From: Echinococcus granulosus
Lineage: Eukaryota > Platyhelminthes > Cestoda > Cyclophyllidea > Taeniidae
Assembly (NCBI RefSeq): GCF_000524195.1
Contig: NW_020170468.1
Location: 58,600 to 122,599 of the forward strand
Direction: 5' to 3'
Length of the DNA: 64,000 nucleotides
Shown: positions 23,911-36,700 of the stretch, piece by piece
Numbering within the stretch: position 1 is the first letter of the stretch
Layout of the letters: each line of letters opens with the position of its first letter
Program-made: the position numbers and the translations under genes
Notes under the pieces: model-generated
Seen by the model: the letters and a program-made list of their open reading frames with translations, nothing else
Told to the model about the DNA's origin: nothing
Database searches by the model: none

Positions 23911-24089
23911 CTTATACTGTTTTAAGGTTCCTTTCAGAGAGGAGGCGGGGATACGAATCGAACCTCGTGACGGAGTCGATGTTCTGCAAGCCTGACAGTG
24001 GTTACGGATCCTCACCCCCCTAAACTCTGTCATGAGGTTCGATTCGTATCCCCGCCTCCTCTCTGAAAGGAACATTAAAACAATATAAG
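23911..24089. repeat. Long near-perfect inverted repeat with box-B-like motifs
   Basis: The left arm 23911-23976 and right arm 24024-24089 are reverse complements over 66 bases with about 4 mismatches. They surround a 47-base spacer (23977-24023). Each arm carries GGTTCGATTC, the RNA polymerase III box-B/T-loop consensus: 24036-24045 on plus and 23964-23955 on minus. The arms also carry GAGGCGGGGATAC or its complement. I tried to fold the minus strand around 24019-23946 as a tRNA, but the T stem and anticodon arm do not pair, so it is not called a tRNA. Possibilities are a small hairpin transposon, a tRNA-derived element pair, or a dsRNA-producing locus. Confidence 0.8.
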
Positions 24090-24713
24090 GATTATTAATG
24101 GGAAATTTTACTGATTATATTTGATTTAAAACCATCTACACTTACACGAAAATGTGACTTACTTTGATAGAGATAACTGATACCTTGAGTCGATGCAACC
24201 TTGTTCGTGAGAATGGAAGACCTTTCGGCTCACCCAAGATCAAATTCTGCATTTAAACAAGTACGTTGGAAGGACAACCATACAAGTGATTGAGTGAACG
24301 TATAAGTATTATAAGCATATAAATGCATATGGAAAAAATTAAGCCTGTTAAGCTCAACTAATCTCCTTTGAGTTGAAAATTCGAAGGCAGCACACATGTG
24401 CTATACGAAAGGAGAAAACTTGGTAGCAGGTGTAGAAATTTGGAAATTCGAAAAGAATGCTTTGAGGCACCCAAGTCTGATGGAGAAAAAATGTTTGTCC
24501 TGTGCCTTGGGCAAGCACGATTCGTTTTCTATACACGACTATACACTATACATTCGGGCACGCAGTTATGGGGACCAGAAGGCACTGAGAATGGAAGTAG
24601 ACGACTAGAGCTTTTGAAAAAAGCAGTAGCGTCGATGATTGAGCGGGTCTGCAAACAAGATTGAGGCTCTCGGCGAGGTGTGATTGGGCCGCTGACACCA
24701 CTTTTTTCTTCAG

Positions 24714-24775
24714 CTTTAGCTCGGAATGCCACCGATGTCTTAGGTTTCGGTCCCTTTGCCCTGTCAATGGCAAAA
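24714..24775 (+). other. Candidate plus-strand micro-exon
   Basis: A long pyrimidine tract ending TTTTTTCTTCAG (to 24713) is followed by 62 bases and then a strong donor, GCAAAA|GTAAGTGA, at 24776. One frame is open throughout (LARNATDVLGFGPFALSMAK). This is only a splice-signal-defined candidate. No flanking plus-strand exon was identified, and none of the frames is recognised. Confidence 0.2.
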
Positions 24776-27700
24776 GTAAGTGAAGTGAAGATTTATTAGG
24801 AACAAAACTGCGTGTTGCGCCTTTTTATTTTATATTTTCATTTGTGATATATTATTCAGGCTCTGGGAGTTACCGATTCTCTAGGGTTACGGGTACAGAC
24901 AACTGATGAGAAAGCAGTCATGCCAAAATTCTTTTTTGATAACCACTCAAGTGACAATTGCATTTTCACTCATTAGAAATTACAAAAATGTTGATCTTAA
25001 TATTTTCTACTAAAAAAATATCTTACCAATTATGATTTATGGAAAGTCCACCAAGGGATTGCAATTTTACTTCTAAAAACGAATTTCTAGTTTTTTGAAA
25101 TTTGGGTCTTAAGCCCTGCAAAACACTGATATCATTTTGTACTTACATAGTCTAAATCATCTTAAATACGATTTTTAGTTTATTTTGATGAGCGTCTTTT
25201 ATGGCAAAATGACTGTAGCTTTAGTTGTATTTTCACTAGCGGTATAATAAAGAAGGTCTCAACTAGATGTCGTACAGATATCCTTTTTGATAGATTAAAA
25301 AAAAAGAACAAGTCAGAAAAATCTGACTTTAAATAACAAGGTCTTTTCCCATTTCCTGCGGTATCAATTGGCGTGATTTTAAAGACCTCTTAATTCTACT
25401 GTAGAAGATCCCATCACCCTTCTTAATATAACTTTATAGACCAAAAATTATTGTTTATGATCGGGCCCAATGGCAAGACTCTAGAATCATTTGGCTTGAT
25501 CTGGCCTCATTGTTCCTTTGATACTAACTCGTAAAGTTGTAGACACATGCATAGAATATGTGGGCTGTCAAATGGTGTGTAGTGGCCCACGCCTTCTTTT
25601 ATATTCTCTAGCGGGCTTTGCTATACTCTTGCTGAATCAAAAGGGCTTAATGCGACTCCCATCTTATCATTTTTGTGAATTTACTCTGCAAGTCATCACC
25701 TTTAGTAAACTCTTAGTTTTTTGTAGCATTTTTCACCTAAACTCTACTTGCCTCACATCTAAGGAATCATGTGTCTCTTATAGTACCTGTGGTTCTTTAT
25801 TCAGTGGTTTTTTCCCACTGTCATCCTTCCTTTGAGTAATAAGTTAATTAGTTTATGGTTCGTGAGGTATTACGGGAGTATTCGCTGCCTTGGTCTTATG
25901 ACTGATGTGTTTATCTTAGTTTTTATTTGAAAATGCAGGCTATTTCCGAAGGTAAGGAGAGCGGGAGGGAAATTATCTTTGGGAGCAGAGGGCGCATTTT
26001 TAAGGTCCAAGCTATAAAATGTAAAAAGCGGTAGAATCGTGTCCTTTTTCTCCGCGGGAGAGAGATAGAGTAGGGGAGCTGGCAGCATTCTCTGCCATCG
26101 CGCAAGCTCTAGTAGACCCCACACGACGAGAAGAAGAGTTTGCAAGTCAGCCAAGTACCATGCACAGAGGGGCCGTGAGGTAAAAGCCGTCTGTAAAAAA
26201 TGATTAATTACCCCCCAGTAGGCCAGGCAGCGAGGTAGCCCACGAATCCCAATAAGAGGCAGAGGGAGGAAGGTGGAAGGACAAAAATGCTTTTTACCCT
26301 CTTTCCTCTTATACCTTCTCCGTCCCCTCTGACCTTATGCCTTTCTTTATCGTAGATAAATGTTAACATGACATCCCAGTGTTTCGTATTTTACTGGACC
26401 ACGAAACTTGCCGTGTTTTTTCAATTTTAATGCAATAATCAACTCCCAGGAGTAAAAGCAATCAGCTAGATAGAAAGTGGTATAATCCGAGCATAGATTG
26501 GGAACTGGGCCATAAATACACTTTATTGTTGAGTCGAAATGCTTTCGTGAAATACTCTCCCCGTGCTCACTTCCATTTATTTAGACCTATTCGGAATTCC
26601 AAGTGGCCTAAAATCATTTCGGTCCTTATTATTTGCTTTGTGATCCAGATTCGCTTGCTAAAAGCAACCATGATTGAAGAGTGATTTATGAATGCCTGCA
26701 ATGGTTAACAAGTTAAAGTTTCTGATAACCAAATATGTAAACTTGAAATTATGGTAAGCAATTCTATCCTAAGTGCGGCAGTGAATATATACGATGATAG
26801 CAGTTGCCTACCCAATGAGCTATCAAAGAAATTACCTCCATTTGAGGACTCTAATATTCCTTCCAAAATGAGTCAAAAGTAATTACAAATTACGTTAAAG
26901 TCTGGCAAATCCCCCTAATTGAAGAGTTTACTCAATAAATAAACTATTATTCTCTCCAGTCTTTACTTGCAAAGGTTTTCATTATTGTCACAATTTTATC
27001 GACGTCTATGGTGTGCTCCCTTTCAACGGTTGACCTGCATCAGGCAGGGTTTGACAAAACGAATGACAAGCCTGCTGTCATGTAACGTATGTTAATAGGT
27101 TGGCACGACGTTTGCATGTGGGTATGCTGGCGTTTGCAGAGGTGCTCTCATTGCCGCTGCGCCATGCTGAATCTTCACTTCCCTCGCCTCCTCCTCCACC
27201 GCCCTTGCTCTTTGAGTTTCTCTTCCCATCAAAAGGGCTTGTTCTCTGATAACAATTTTTTGCTCTGTGGTAGGTCGGTCTCTCATACACGTTTGCGTAA
27301 ATGTGCTGTCTTAAGCATTGGCGTCTGCTACTGTTTCTGGTGCTATTCCTGCTTGTCGTCCAGCACGACTGTTGTCAGGGCACCTGCATGCCTCACACAA
27401 GAGGTTGTTCATCATTTCTTGCCGAGAAACCACAGAAACCTCCTGTTGTGGGTACTACAGGCGCGCCTGTTGTTCACTGGTGCTTTTTTTACACAATGCA
27501 GCGAAGCAACACAATTTTTCAAGGTCATCAAGATAAAATTTATCGTTCGTGCTGTAAATCTAAATGCTGCGCTTGGTTGCTACACAAATGGTGATGGGAC
27601 TGAAGTAACATGGTGGGATTGAGCATGGTTGGCGAATATTTTGCATTTGGATACATGTTTGCCAAAGAAAATAGTTTTTTTCAGGCGTCAATCAACGTTA

Positions 27701-30700
27701 TAAGAACAAATTGCGATGGTCATTTTTATTTGTTTTGTGTTTAGCTGATTCAAGGCTATTTGAAAAAAGTAAAATAAAGAAGCAGAGACATAGTAAATAC
27801 TTAGCTGAATTATAAGCCTTTTTTTAGTTTAATATCTCATCGCCAAATAGTTTGATTTAAAATAATTCCGTGGATACCTAATAATATCATCATTTTTCTG
27901 GAAAAGAGCAAAAATTTTGTCATCTGTTGAGCCTCAATGTACTTGTAAGAAACTCCATAATAAGATTTGTGCCAAGAATTATGACGGACACCAAGAAAAT
28001 ACGTTAACACCTAGGTGAGTATACTGAAATTACACTATACGTCTAAAGATGGCTTTTTGGAGAAGAAACGACGGAGCCGAACTGTATATTTGTTTGGATT
28101 TTGTGCGGGTGAATTACAAGCAGTGTAACGGTTTTCTGCAAGAGTATTTACAAGACCTTTTCTTTAAGACACGTGCAACCTAACCGAATCACAATTACCA
28201 ATGCAACAAAATATAGTTCAAAATCTTTGCGCTGGTGGCATATAGCAAAGACGATTATCAACCACTAATTCTAACAGACGGTGGTTCTTGAGCGTTTGTT
28301 AGTTGCTTAAGTTTTATCAATTCCTTTTTTGTGTAGAATGCGATTTTAAAAGCCCTTGAGTATGGAGAACCGTTTCTTACCTATTAAATGACTTGGATAT
28401 TAATCGAAAGTAGTTTAATGCAAGGAACGTGACTTTTAGACGAAATGCTTCGGTATTCTTCTTATTTGTCCCCTCTACCCTCAGTTCCAGACCACTGAAT
28501 ATAGAAAGCTGGTTTAAAAATTTATCACTTACTGCGGTAATGTGAAAATTTATAAAAGATCGAAGTCTAATGGATAATCAGAGTTTATTCCCTCCTTAGA
28601 GATCAATGACGCTTCCTTTGTCACGAGGTTGGTAAAACTTCCTCACTTGTCACCTAAAAATGTATTCAAGCAGTTATTTACAGCAATATCATTCATAAGC
28701 TTCTACAAATACATATACTTGGCAATCCGAAATTTCAAAGTTCTTTCAACGACAGTACCTGATTTCGTACACATATTCTTTTTCGGAAAAAAATTGTTCT
28801 ACTATTTACTCACACGCCAAATATTCTTTAGGATCATGGTACTACTTTGAAACACATTGTTCTACTCATTAAAATTTTTGATTTACCCTAAATAATTGCA
28901 GACCACTCAAATTGAACCCGCCCACCAATGACATTGTCCATTTACGAAAATCTGCAGCTGATTAAATGGTGTAAAAAAGAAGATTCTTGGCCGGTCACTA
29001 AATCACAGGAAACTTCTGTTTTTACACGTTTTACTTACGTGTTCACCTTAGCTTATTAAAAACTTAACTACAAGGAGACCCATTACATCTCTACAGGTGA
29101 TATGATAACTAAGAAAATTAGAAAAGCCGCTTTTGACAAGACAGAAGGTTTGGGTTAATGAAGTCAACCGTGTTTGCCTTGGTCGTCTGTTCCGATATTT
29201 TGGATAATAACAACACAAGCCGCATTGCACTTTCTGGCTGCTGTATACTTGTCAAGACTGGTTAAATGTACGATGGATTGGGGACAATTGCGGCGAAACG
29301 GAAGCAAGTAGACTACAAAAATAAAAAAGTTATACTTTTAATCACCATCTTCACAAGTTCATTAAACAAATTGTTGCCCGTTAATTGAGGACGAAAATAC
29401 ACTTAGTACTATTTCATGGAATTAATAAGCACAATTTGCATTATTATAATGCCTGAATTCTAAGAAGTGTTACATTATTTCCCCGAATGTCAAAAAGGTC
29501 ACAATATTTAAATAAAGGCAAATATTTTGCAACTTTCGCTATTTGATTATCCCTTTTACAACGAAAATTAAATGCTACCAACTGACAACAAACGCTCTAC
29601 ATTTAGAGATTAAAAAAGGAACTCGTTTTCCTTGGTTTCTTAGTCCAACAACATTTCCCTGACAACGCTCATAGCTTTTACACGATCATGAGGCCGCCGT
29701 GTATCACAATTTGAAAACCTCAGCATCGAACAAAAAATCACCACCTTTTTCCTTCTAACTGCAGCATGGGTGGGCTCTTCACGTCCAAAAAAAACACTTT
29801 TGACGGATATCATTGTGATAAAAAGGGCAAAAAATCACTTCTACTTCTTTTCCTCGCCTCCAAAGCGATGAGTCCCGCCTTTGCATAGATGTTAAGATGT
29901 GCGTGAATGCGTGTGTGCTTACCTCAGTCAGCCGACTTTTTCGTTGAACTCAAGGACTGCCAAAGAGTGCGTTATGGTGGACACTGTAGGTAGCTTGGGA
30001 CCGAGAGAAATGATTCCCTGGAACCTTCAATGCACAAAACCGGAAGGCAGGACGGAGTTCATTGATGATATTGATAATGATGGGGAGAAGTAGGGTGTTT
30101 GGAGGTAGTGTCATCATTAATAGTGTAAACATAGACAGAAGCGCGGGGAGCGCAGGCAAGGAATGACCTCGTAAAGGAGGGTGGAATTAATTTGCTGGGG
30201 GAAAATTTTCCTTGTGGGTGGTCGTCTATAATAAATGTACGCCTGCATACGTACGCTTGCCTTTTGCAAGATGGGTGCTCTTAAGGGCTTTCCTTTGGTT
30301 TTCCTCTGAGAATTTTAGGATGGTTACTCGATTTATATCCTGTAAGTTGTAATTCATTCAGAAGTATTCCCTTTACGAAACAAATGAGAGAAACTAATTT
30401 TGGATAATTTGTTAAAGCTGGACTTTAAACAATGTAAATTTATATCTATTCCAATTTTTTCTGCTTAACTTCTGGAGGTTACATTAATGCTCAGTAGGCC
30501 ATTGTATATCTATTACCTGTTTTTTTAAATTAAGTGAGACTGCGCCCAAACGTCCTAGCATGTACTACATTAGTATGAATAGCAAACTATCCATCAATTT
30601 GTTTATTCAAACCCTAAGTAATTTTGACGCGCAATTTCTATTTAAAAAGGCAATTCCTTATGAAACAAGTATCAAAGCACCAGTAGAATCATCCATTGTA

Positions 30701-33700
30701 ATCCTTCCCAGATTGACGAATGTGCTGATGGAGAAAGCTAGCCTGGAGGGCACTTTGATTAGTGTAATTGTATAGCCACAGTGGCTCTCATCAATACGTT
30801 AATTGTAGCAACGAGGTACCATTGTTGTAATCAAATGTTATCTAAATTTTAAGGACGAAGCAATCACTCATGACTGGAATTTTATCTACATTTGAATATA
30901 GAAGAGAGAATTGAGTGTATGCTAGCCAAAGACCAGCATAACATTGTATGGGTTTTGAAAGTAAGAATCAACCATATTTTTTATTATTAAAATGTATAAC
31001 TTAGCTTCTGAATTTAAAATAAACCGAAATTGATTGGAATTTGTTGACCTTAGCAAAATCATTCACTTGATTGTAATGTTGACTGTCGTCATGAATCACT
31101 GTGAATGGTAATGTTCCTGTTAGTACAATCTGTGGTCTATTAGAAGGCTCAATTAAAAAGGTCAAAAGGGGTACAAAAGAGATGCATATGGGTATGTTTT
31201 CTTTCGACAAAAGGCACCATAATTCATTGTGACAGGAGTGAACGCATTACTAGAGGATAGAAAGTAGGTGTGAGGTAAGTCTATGAAATTCTAAAATTTG
31301 ACGACTGAATTTGATCCCGCTTTTCATTTTTTAGCACAGACTAAATAAGAGGTGGATGCATGATGCGTCTAGTTTGAATACTTATCCCAGTTTGGAATTC
31401 TAAATGTTGTGTCAGGGAAGATTGGCGAGCATGACAAGTTTGTGTGTAAGTAAAGAGGACAGACCTACTAGCGGTAAAACATGGGCAATATCTCCTTTAT
31501 GTACAACTCAAGATGGACTGTTAACTAGACTAATGCCTAAAATCTGTTGCATTCGATTGCTGCTTTTACAAGATAAAGTATTTTATTATTCCTTATATTT
31601 GGTCACGGTGATGTCAAAATGTAGTATTATATAAGCAACCATAGTGATATCCATTCCAGAGAAAATGTCTGTTTGTGGGTATTTCTGTAGCTTTGCTGCA
31701 ATTAGTTTGCGTAGTTTTAGACAAATTATTAAAGCCTATGGGAATAAGTTGCTGTTACATAACAACAAAATTTAATAGTAAATTCCCAAATCTGAGATTG
31801 GACATTTCAGTAGCTTCTGTTCCTTTCCCCAAGCTTATATCATCGAAGATGCTACATCGACTAAGGGTATGAGAGCTGTTTGATAAGAAATAAATTTAAT
31901 GGAATATTTTTTTCTTCCCTTTGCAGTAAGCATGTGCCAAGAGGTGAGCAATATTGTTAACAAAAATTAAGGAAAAAATGACCTACAATATCGTAGGTTT
32001 TGTTCATTCACTATGTAAAGTTCCTTTTATAGGCCCCCGAATTGTATACCAAGTCGGTGTCAAATGGTGGTGGAGGTATGGTTCTCAAATTTCAGCATCT
32101 ACCTGCATCGCCTTAAATAGGAGGAGGAGGAGGGGGAGGAGGAGGAGGTGAAGACAAGTTATTATCGCCATATGTTCTACTGCTACTGCCGCTAATCCCC
32201 TAATGACAGCCGTCCATTACTCCTAATAAGACCTTTTTCATCACGTCTACGTCGCCATAATCTCAACCCACCCTGCCCTCTCCCCCCTTCATTCCTCTCT
32301 CCCTTTCACCTTCAGCTCTAAGCGGCGTTTTTCAGAGATAGATTTATGGACAGTTAATTAAATGCTTCCAAAAATCTTAATAATCATCATTACTTTAAAC
32401 AGATGATAATTAATGGGGCTCAGCAGATTTCCACCTCCATAATGGCAACTTATGTTGGGAAAGCGATGCCTATTTCGGTCCTCATTGGGTACTCCCCAGT
32501 TATGCCTGCGTTAACAAAATTAAAATTAAGTTCGTTTAATTCTTCAACAAAATATTAATTACGGAAACCACTTAATAATACCTATTTGTAACCTTGGAAT
32601 TTAAAAGTCAGCGTAAAGCGTAAATTATTTTAGCATTGTTATTTCGTTACAACCTTTTCTTTTCATTCAATTACTGACGGAACACCGTAAAAAAAGAAGG
32701 CTTAGTTTTAAAAATCACATTACCTTCTTCAAGCTGTTGTCTAAAAATGGTACAAATTGTGGAAACACATTCATCTGTTCTTAGGCTAAATATTCCGGAT
32801 CATAAAAGTTGATGAACCATGTCCCGTGCAACCTTACATTCTGAAGATTTCTTTATGATATCTAATACTTATTATTTTTGGATATTACCACCATCGGTGA
32901 CGACGACTCTTCGGATGTTATCGGAATGTGACAAAATTTTTAGTGCGACAACGTGAACAAAATTGCATCTAACTTTACATATTTTTTTTACTAGGGAGAA
33001 TAGGGACTGGCCTGAACGCTTGTGACTTCCTTTCTTAATGATTTTGTAAAAAAAATTCATTTTAAAGAATCGGAGACAGTCTCTCTCAATACATTTAGTT
33101 TTGTCTTTTTAAAATGAATTATAAGCTTGAACAAGTTCCGTTCTTGGCATTTGGGTCGATCGTGGCATAAAAAATTCTTTTAATAAGACAGAACACTCCA
33201 AATTAGCTTCAAAAAATCAACTTAATTTTATGCAAAAAAGCGAATATTCCTGACGGAGTGTCTTAACCATGAATAAATAAACTTACTTTCCTAATCTGCT
33301 TGCAAAATTATGCTATTTATTGTGGGAAAGGACGGTAGTAGATTAGCATGGGCAGCTATTTTTGAAGGCACCTAAAGTGAACAATAATCCTATTCGATTT
33401 GCACAGACATTGAAAGGACGTGTCCACATCACACACTTTTCTCCAACTTGCCAAATCCTACAACAAGAAAGGAGTCAGGAAGTTAAAGTTATTTTTTCTT
33501 ACCATCCAGCATCCATGCACCCTGACCGAAGTTATGTGCTTTTTTCTTCTGCCTTCTTTGGGCTATGGAATTATTTTAAACAGTCATTCATACTTGACCC
33601 AAAAATCCTTTTCTTCCCTATTGTCCTGGCTACGACACGATGCCATTGCCTGAGGAGGCAGAAAGAAAAAAGCATTGACATTGAATTACGCAAAAGCCAT

Positions 33701-36700
33701 TGCGGAAATCTTTGTTTCCTCTGGCTCCGATTGTACAAAGTGCAAATCCGCAAAAATTTGGCACTGAGGTCAAGAAGTTCCTGAAATATCGCAGCGACAA
33801 ATTTGTCTGCAAGACATAAATAGAAGAAGAACTTGCACTTGTATCTTATAGTTAAGAAAAGTATAAAAGCAAAAATGACTGTTTTCCCTTAAAATTCTTA
33901 AATACCAACCGAGTACGGTAATGTGATTTTGTTTAAATCTTTTCGAGACTTACTCGATCCCCGACGATTACCTTAGTTTGACGTGGTCCTACCTTCTTGA
34001 GACTACCTTTAACCTCGACATCCAACATTTAGTGTTGTACATCGAATTAAATCTTAAAACAGCTCATTTAGGAGTTCTGAGACTTGAATAAGACTTATTT
34101 GGCTTCTACTTCACTTTTCCACTTGGAATTTTACACAGTTCTCATTTTAGCTCTTTAAACTTCTGTCCTACTTTTAGAAGCTTGAAATTTAGCAAAAGGC
34201 ACACCTCTTCCTTGGACTTATAGCCTTAAATTAGGACAAAAGCTGGAGATTTAGAATCAAGGGGAAATTTAAAGTAAGAATCCACGAAAATTTCTGTAAG
34301 CAAAGGATGATCTGTTTGGGAAAGTTAACTACGGGACCTAGTGGAATCAGGTCGACGACCGCCGGGAAGCGTAGTGTTACCGGTTGCCCTTACACTCTCC
34401 ACCGCGAAATGGCTATTCCTCTGAAGTGACCGCGCACGGCATCCCTCCTTCTATGATGGGAATTTCTTTCATGCCTGTGTTGTGTACAAATCGCACAAAC
34501 AACTTCTTGCACACACGGATTCCGTATGGGCGGCAAAATGTAGGGCGAATTCAAAGGCACCAGAAAAACGGAATTTTATTACCATCAGCAATTATCTCGC
34601 ATCCTTTTCCCCTTCCCATTTTTTTTCGCCCTAATTCTTTTGTTTTGAACTAATGGACCCTTTTTTGTAAAAAGCCGGAATATTATTGCAGAAACATCTT
34701 AAAAATATAGCCTACGTGAATGTTAGTAATTAGATATTTAGTTATTTCCGGTTGCTGATTATAAAACTCTGCAAAAATTAGATGTAGTCACTAAATTGTA
34801 TCATTTGAGCAGCTTGTTTGACCCATTCCACATGTGTAAACGAGGAGGCCTGGACGCCCTTACCTTTATCCCTTTGGCACTGTTTATATGGCACAAAAAA
34901 TTCGACCAAATTGATAAAAGGATTAATCATGAAAATGATTGTCACCATCCCTTCAATTTTACCCTAGTTTACTAAATCGCAAAATTGTTTATAAGCACGG
35001 TCTAGGGTTACATACTTTCCAACTTTCCATCCTTTAGGCGATTATCCATTAAATTATATCCAAACTTCCCAGCGGCCATCTGAAGAGGCTACCCATTAAT
35101 TTATTTACCGTAGTATCATCTTCGTAATTTAAAAAAGTTAATGTTGCTAATGCTTATTACTAGGCCTTCTCACTGATAGAGTTCAGCGCAACATCAGAGT
35201 TAAGTATGAAGGCGTTCACAAAGTTCGAAATTATTGATTTGTTTTGAAGGACCATAGTTGTGCACAGCCGCAGTCACTAACTATGGTTGTTAGACAGTAG
35301 GTAGAATACGTTACCCAATAAGGCGGAAATACAAGATATTGGTCAGTAGGCCAAAATTATCTAAAACTTTTGTTGGATAAGGGAACATTCAGTATTCTTT
35401 ACACGTAAAATTGAAATCGGTTATATCCACAGCATTTGATGGCGATATTTTGCACCGTAGCCACCAACTTCGCCTCTATTTTCTGATGCCTTGGTTGCCA
35501 GGAAATGTCAGTCGTCCATCAGGCAGGTTGAAAATCACTGCAGCAACGAGGCGGGCGCATCTGACATGTCAACGTAGGCTGCCTCTCGCAGTTGTCCCCA
35601 AGGAAGCTACCAAATTGTGCATTATCATCGTCTGTCAGACAGCAGCAGTTTTCGCTAGTGCACAAAATGGCCACACAACGAAACTGTCAAACGAGAAATG
35701 TCACCAAATCTCTCGCTGTCCCGCTGCCTGGGCTTCCACCTTTGCTTCTTGCTTTTCTTGGACTGAGTTTGTTGTCATCTGCCTAGCTTATGGATGATAC
35801 AACTGATTTTCTCCTTCTGATCAATAATAAATTGTAGTTTTTCAAAATTTATTTAAGATTATTGTCCAGAGTTTCATTATTTAGTTCACTCACCCCAATA
35901 CTGTAATTAAAATGAAAGAGATATGGAAAACAATAACGTTCTGGTATAGTTCTTTTAGGAATCACATAATTTGGTGGATTTATGGTTAGGTAAGTTCTTT
36001 TTTATGTAATCCGAAACCGCCGGAACAACTTTTTATCATCATTCTGGCGTCATCGAATTCCCGTGAAGTATGCACGAAACTTGACTACGATTGCACTTAA
36101 TTGGACATCCCTCCTGTGAGAGTAAATATTTGGTGGTAAAATCAAACACGGTGTCAGTGCGTCGAAATCTTATGTAAAATTCGTTACTTGATTTTTTAAT
36201 TTGACCACACCTTCTCCACCTCAGCGATTTGCACCAAAATGGTTACTCTAAGTATCACGCAGTTCGGCTTCAAATACCGGTATTTTGACCTGTTTCAGAA
36301 GCTTTCAGATGTTTGTTAGGGTATATCTAGCAGAGGGTCCCTCCTCCGCATCTGAGGAGTTGCTAGTGTTTCGTCAATGCTTTTTCTCTAGAGGAGTGTT
36401 TTTTGCGGCGTAAATGAGTGTGAACTACAAAGCCTTGTTCCTTCACACTTTGTCTTCATCTTTAGAGTGGAAGTGGGTTTTTGTGGAGGCCTTTAGAGGC
36501 CAGGGAAATTTTTCGGACTTTCTTTTAAAGAAAAGAGGCCGTAGAGGACAAAAACTACTACAAGGCTTTCTTACTTACATTGTGCGAGTAGAATTAACCA
36601 TGGTAAACATCCATCTCCATTTAAAAACATGTCAGCACTCCCTTTAACACATATTTGGACAGGGAAGGAAGTTACTGTTTTGCTTTGAGATTTGTGAGAA

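Noticed and set aside
23946..24019. Possible tRNA in the left arm of the inverted repeat
   Set aside because: A 7-bp acceptor-like stem can be drawn, but the T stem and anticodon stem do not pair when the T-loop motif is placed correctly.
31866..31926. 61-nt plus-strand intron-like segment ending in a strong acceptor (TTTTTTCTTCCCTTTGCAG)
   Set aside because: The upstream frame is AT-rich and unrecognised, and the joined frame meets a stop at once, so the signals alone were not enough to call a gene.
33362..33784. 140-codon plus-strand frame
   Set aside because: No recognisable domain, AT-rich codon use, overlapping frames on the opposite strand, and no convincing splice sites.
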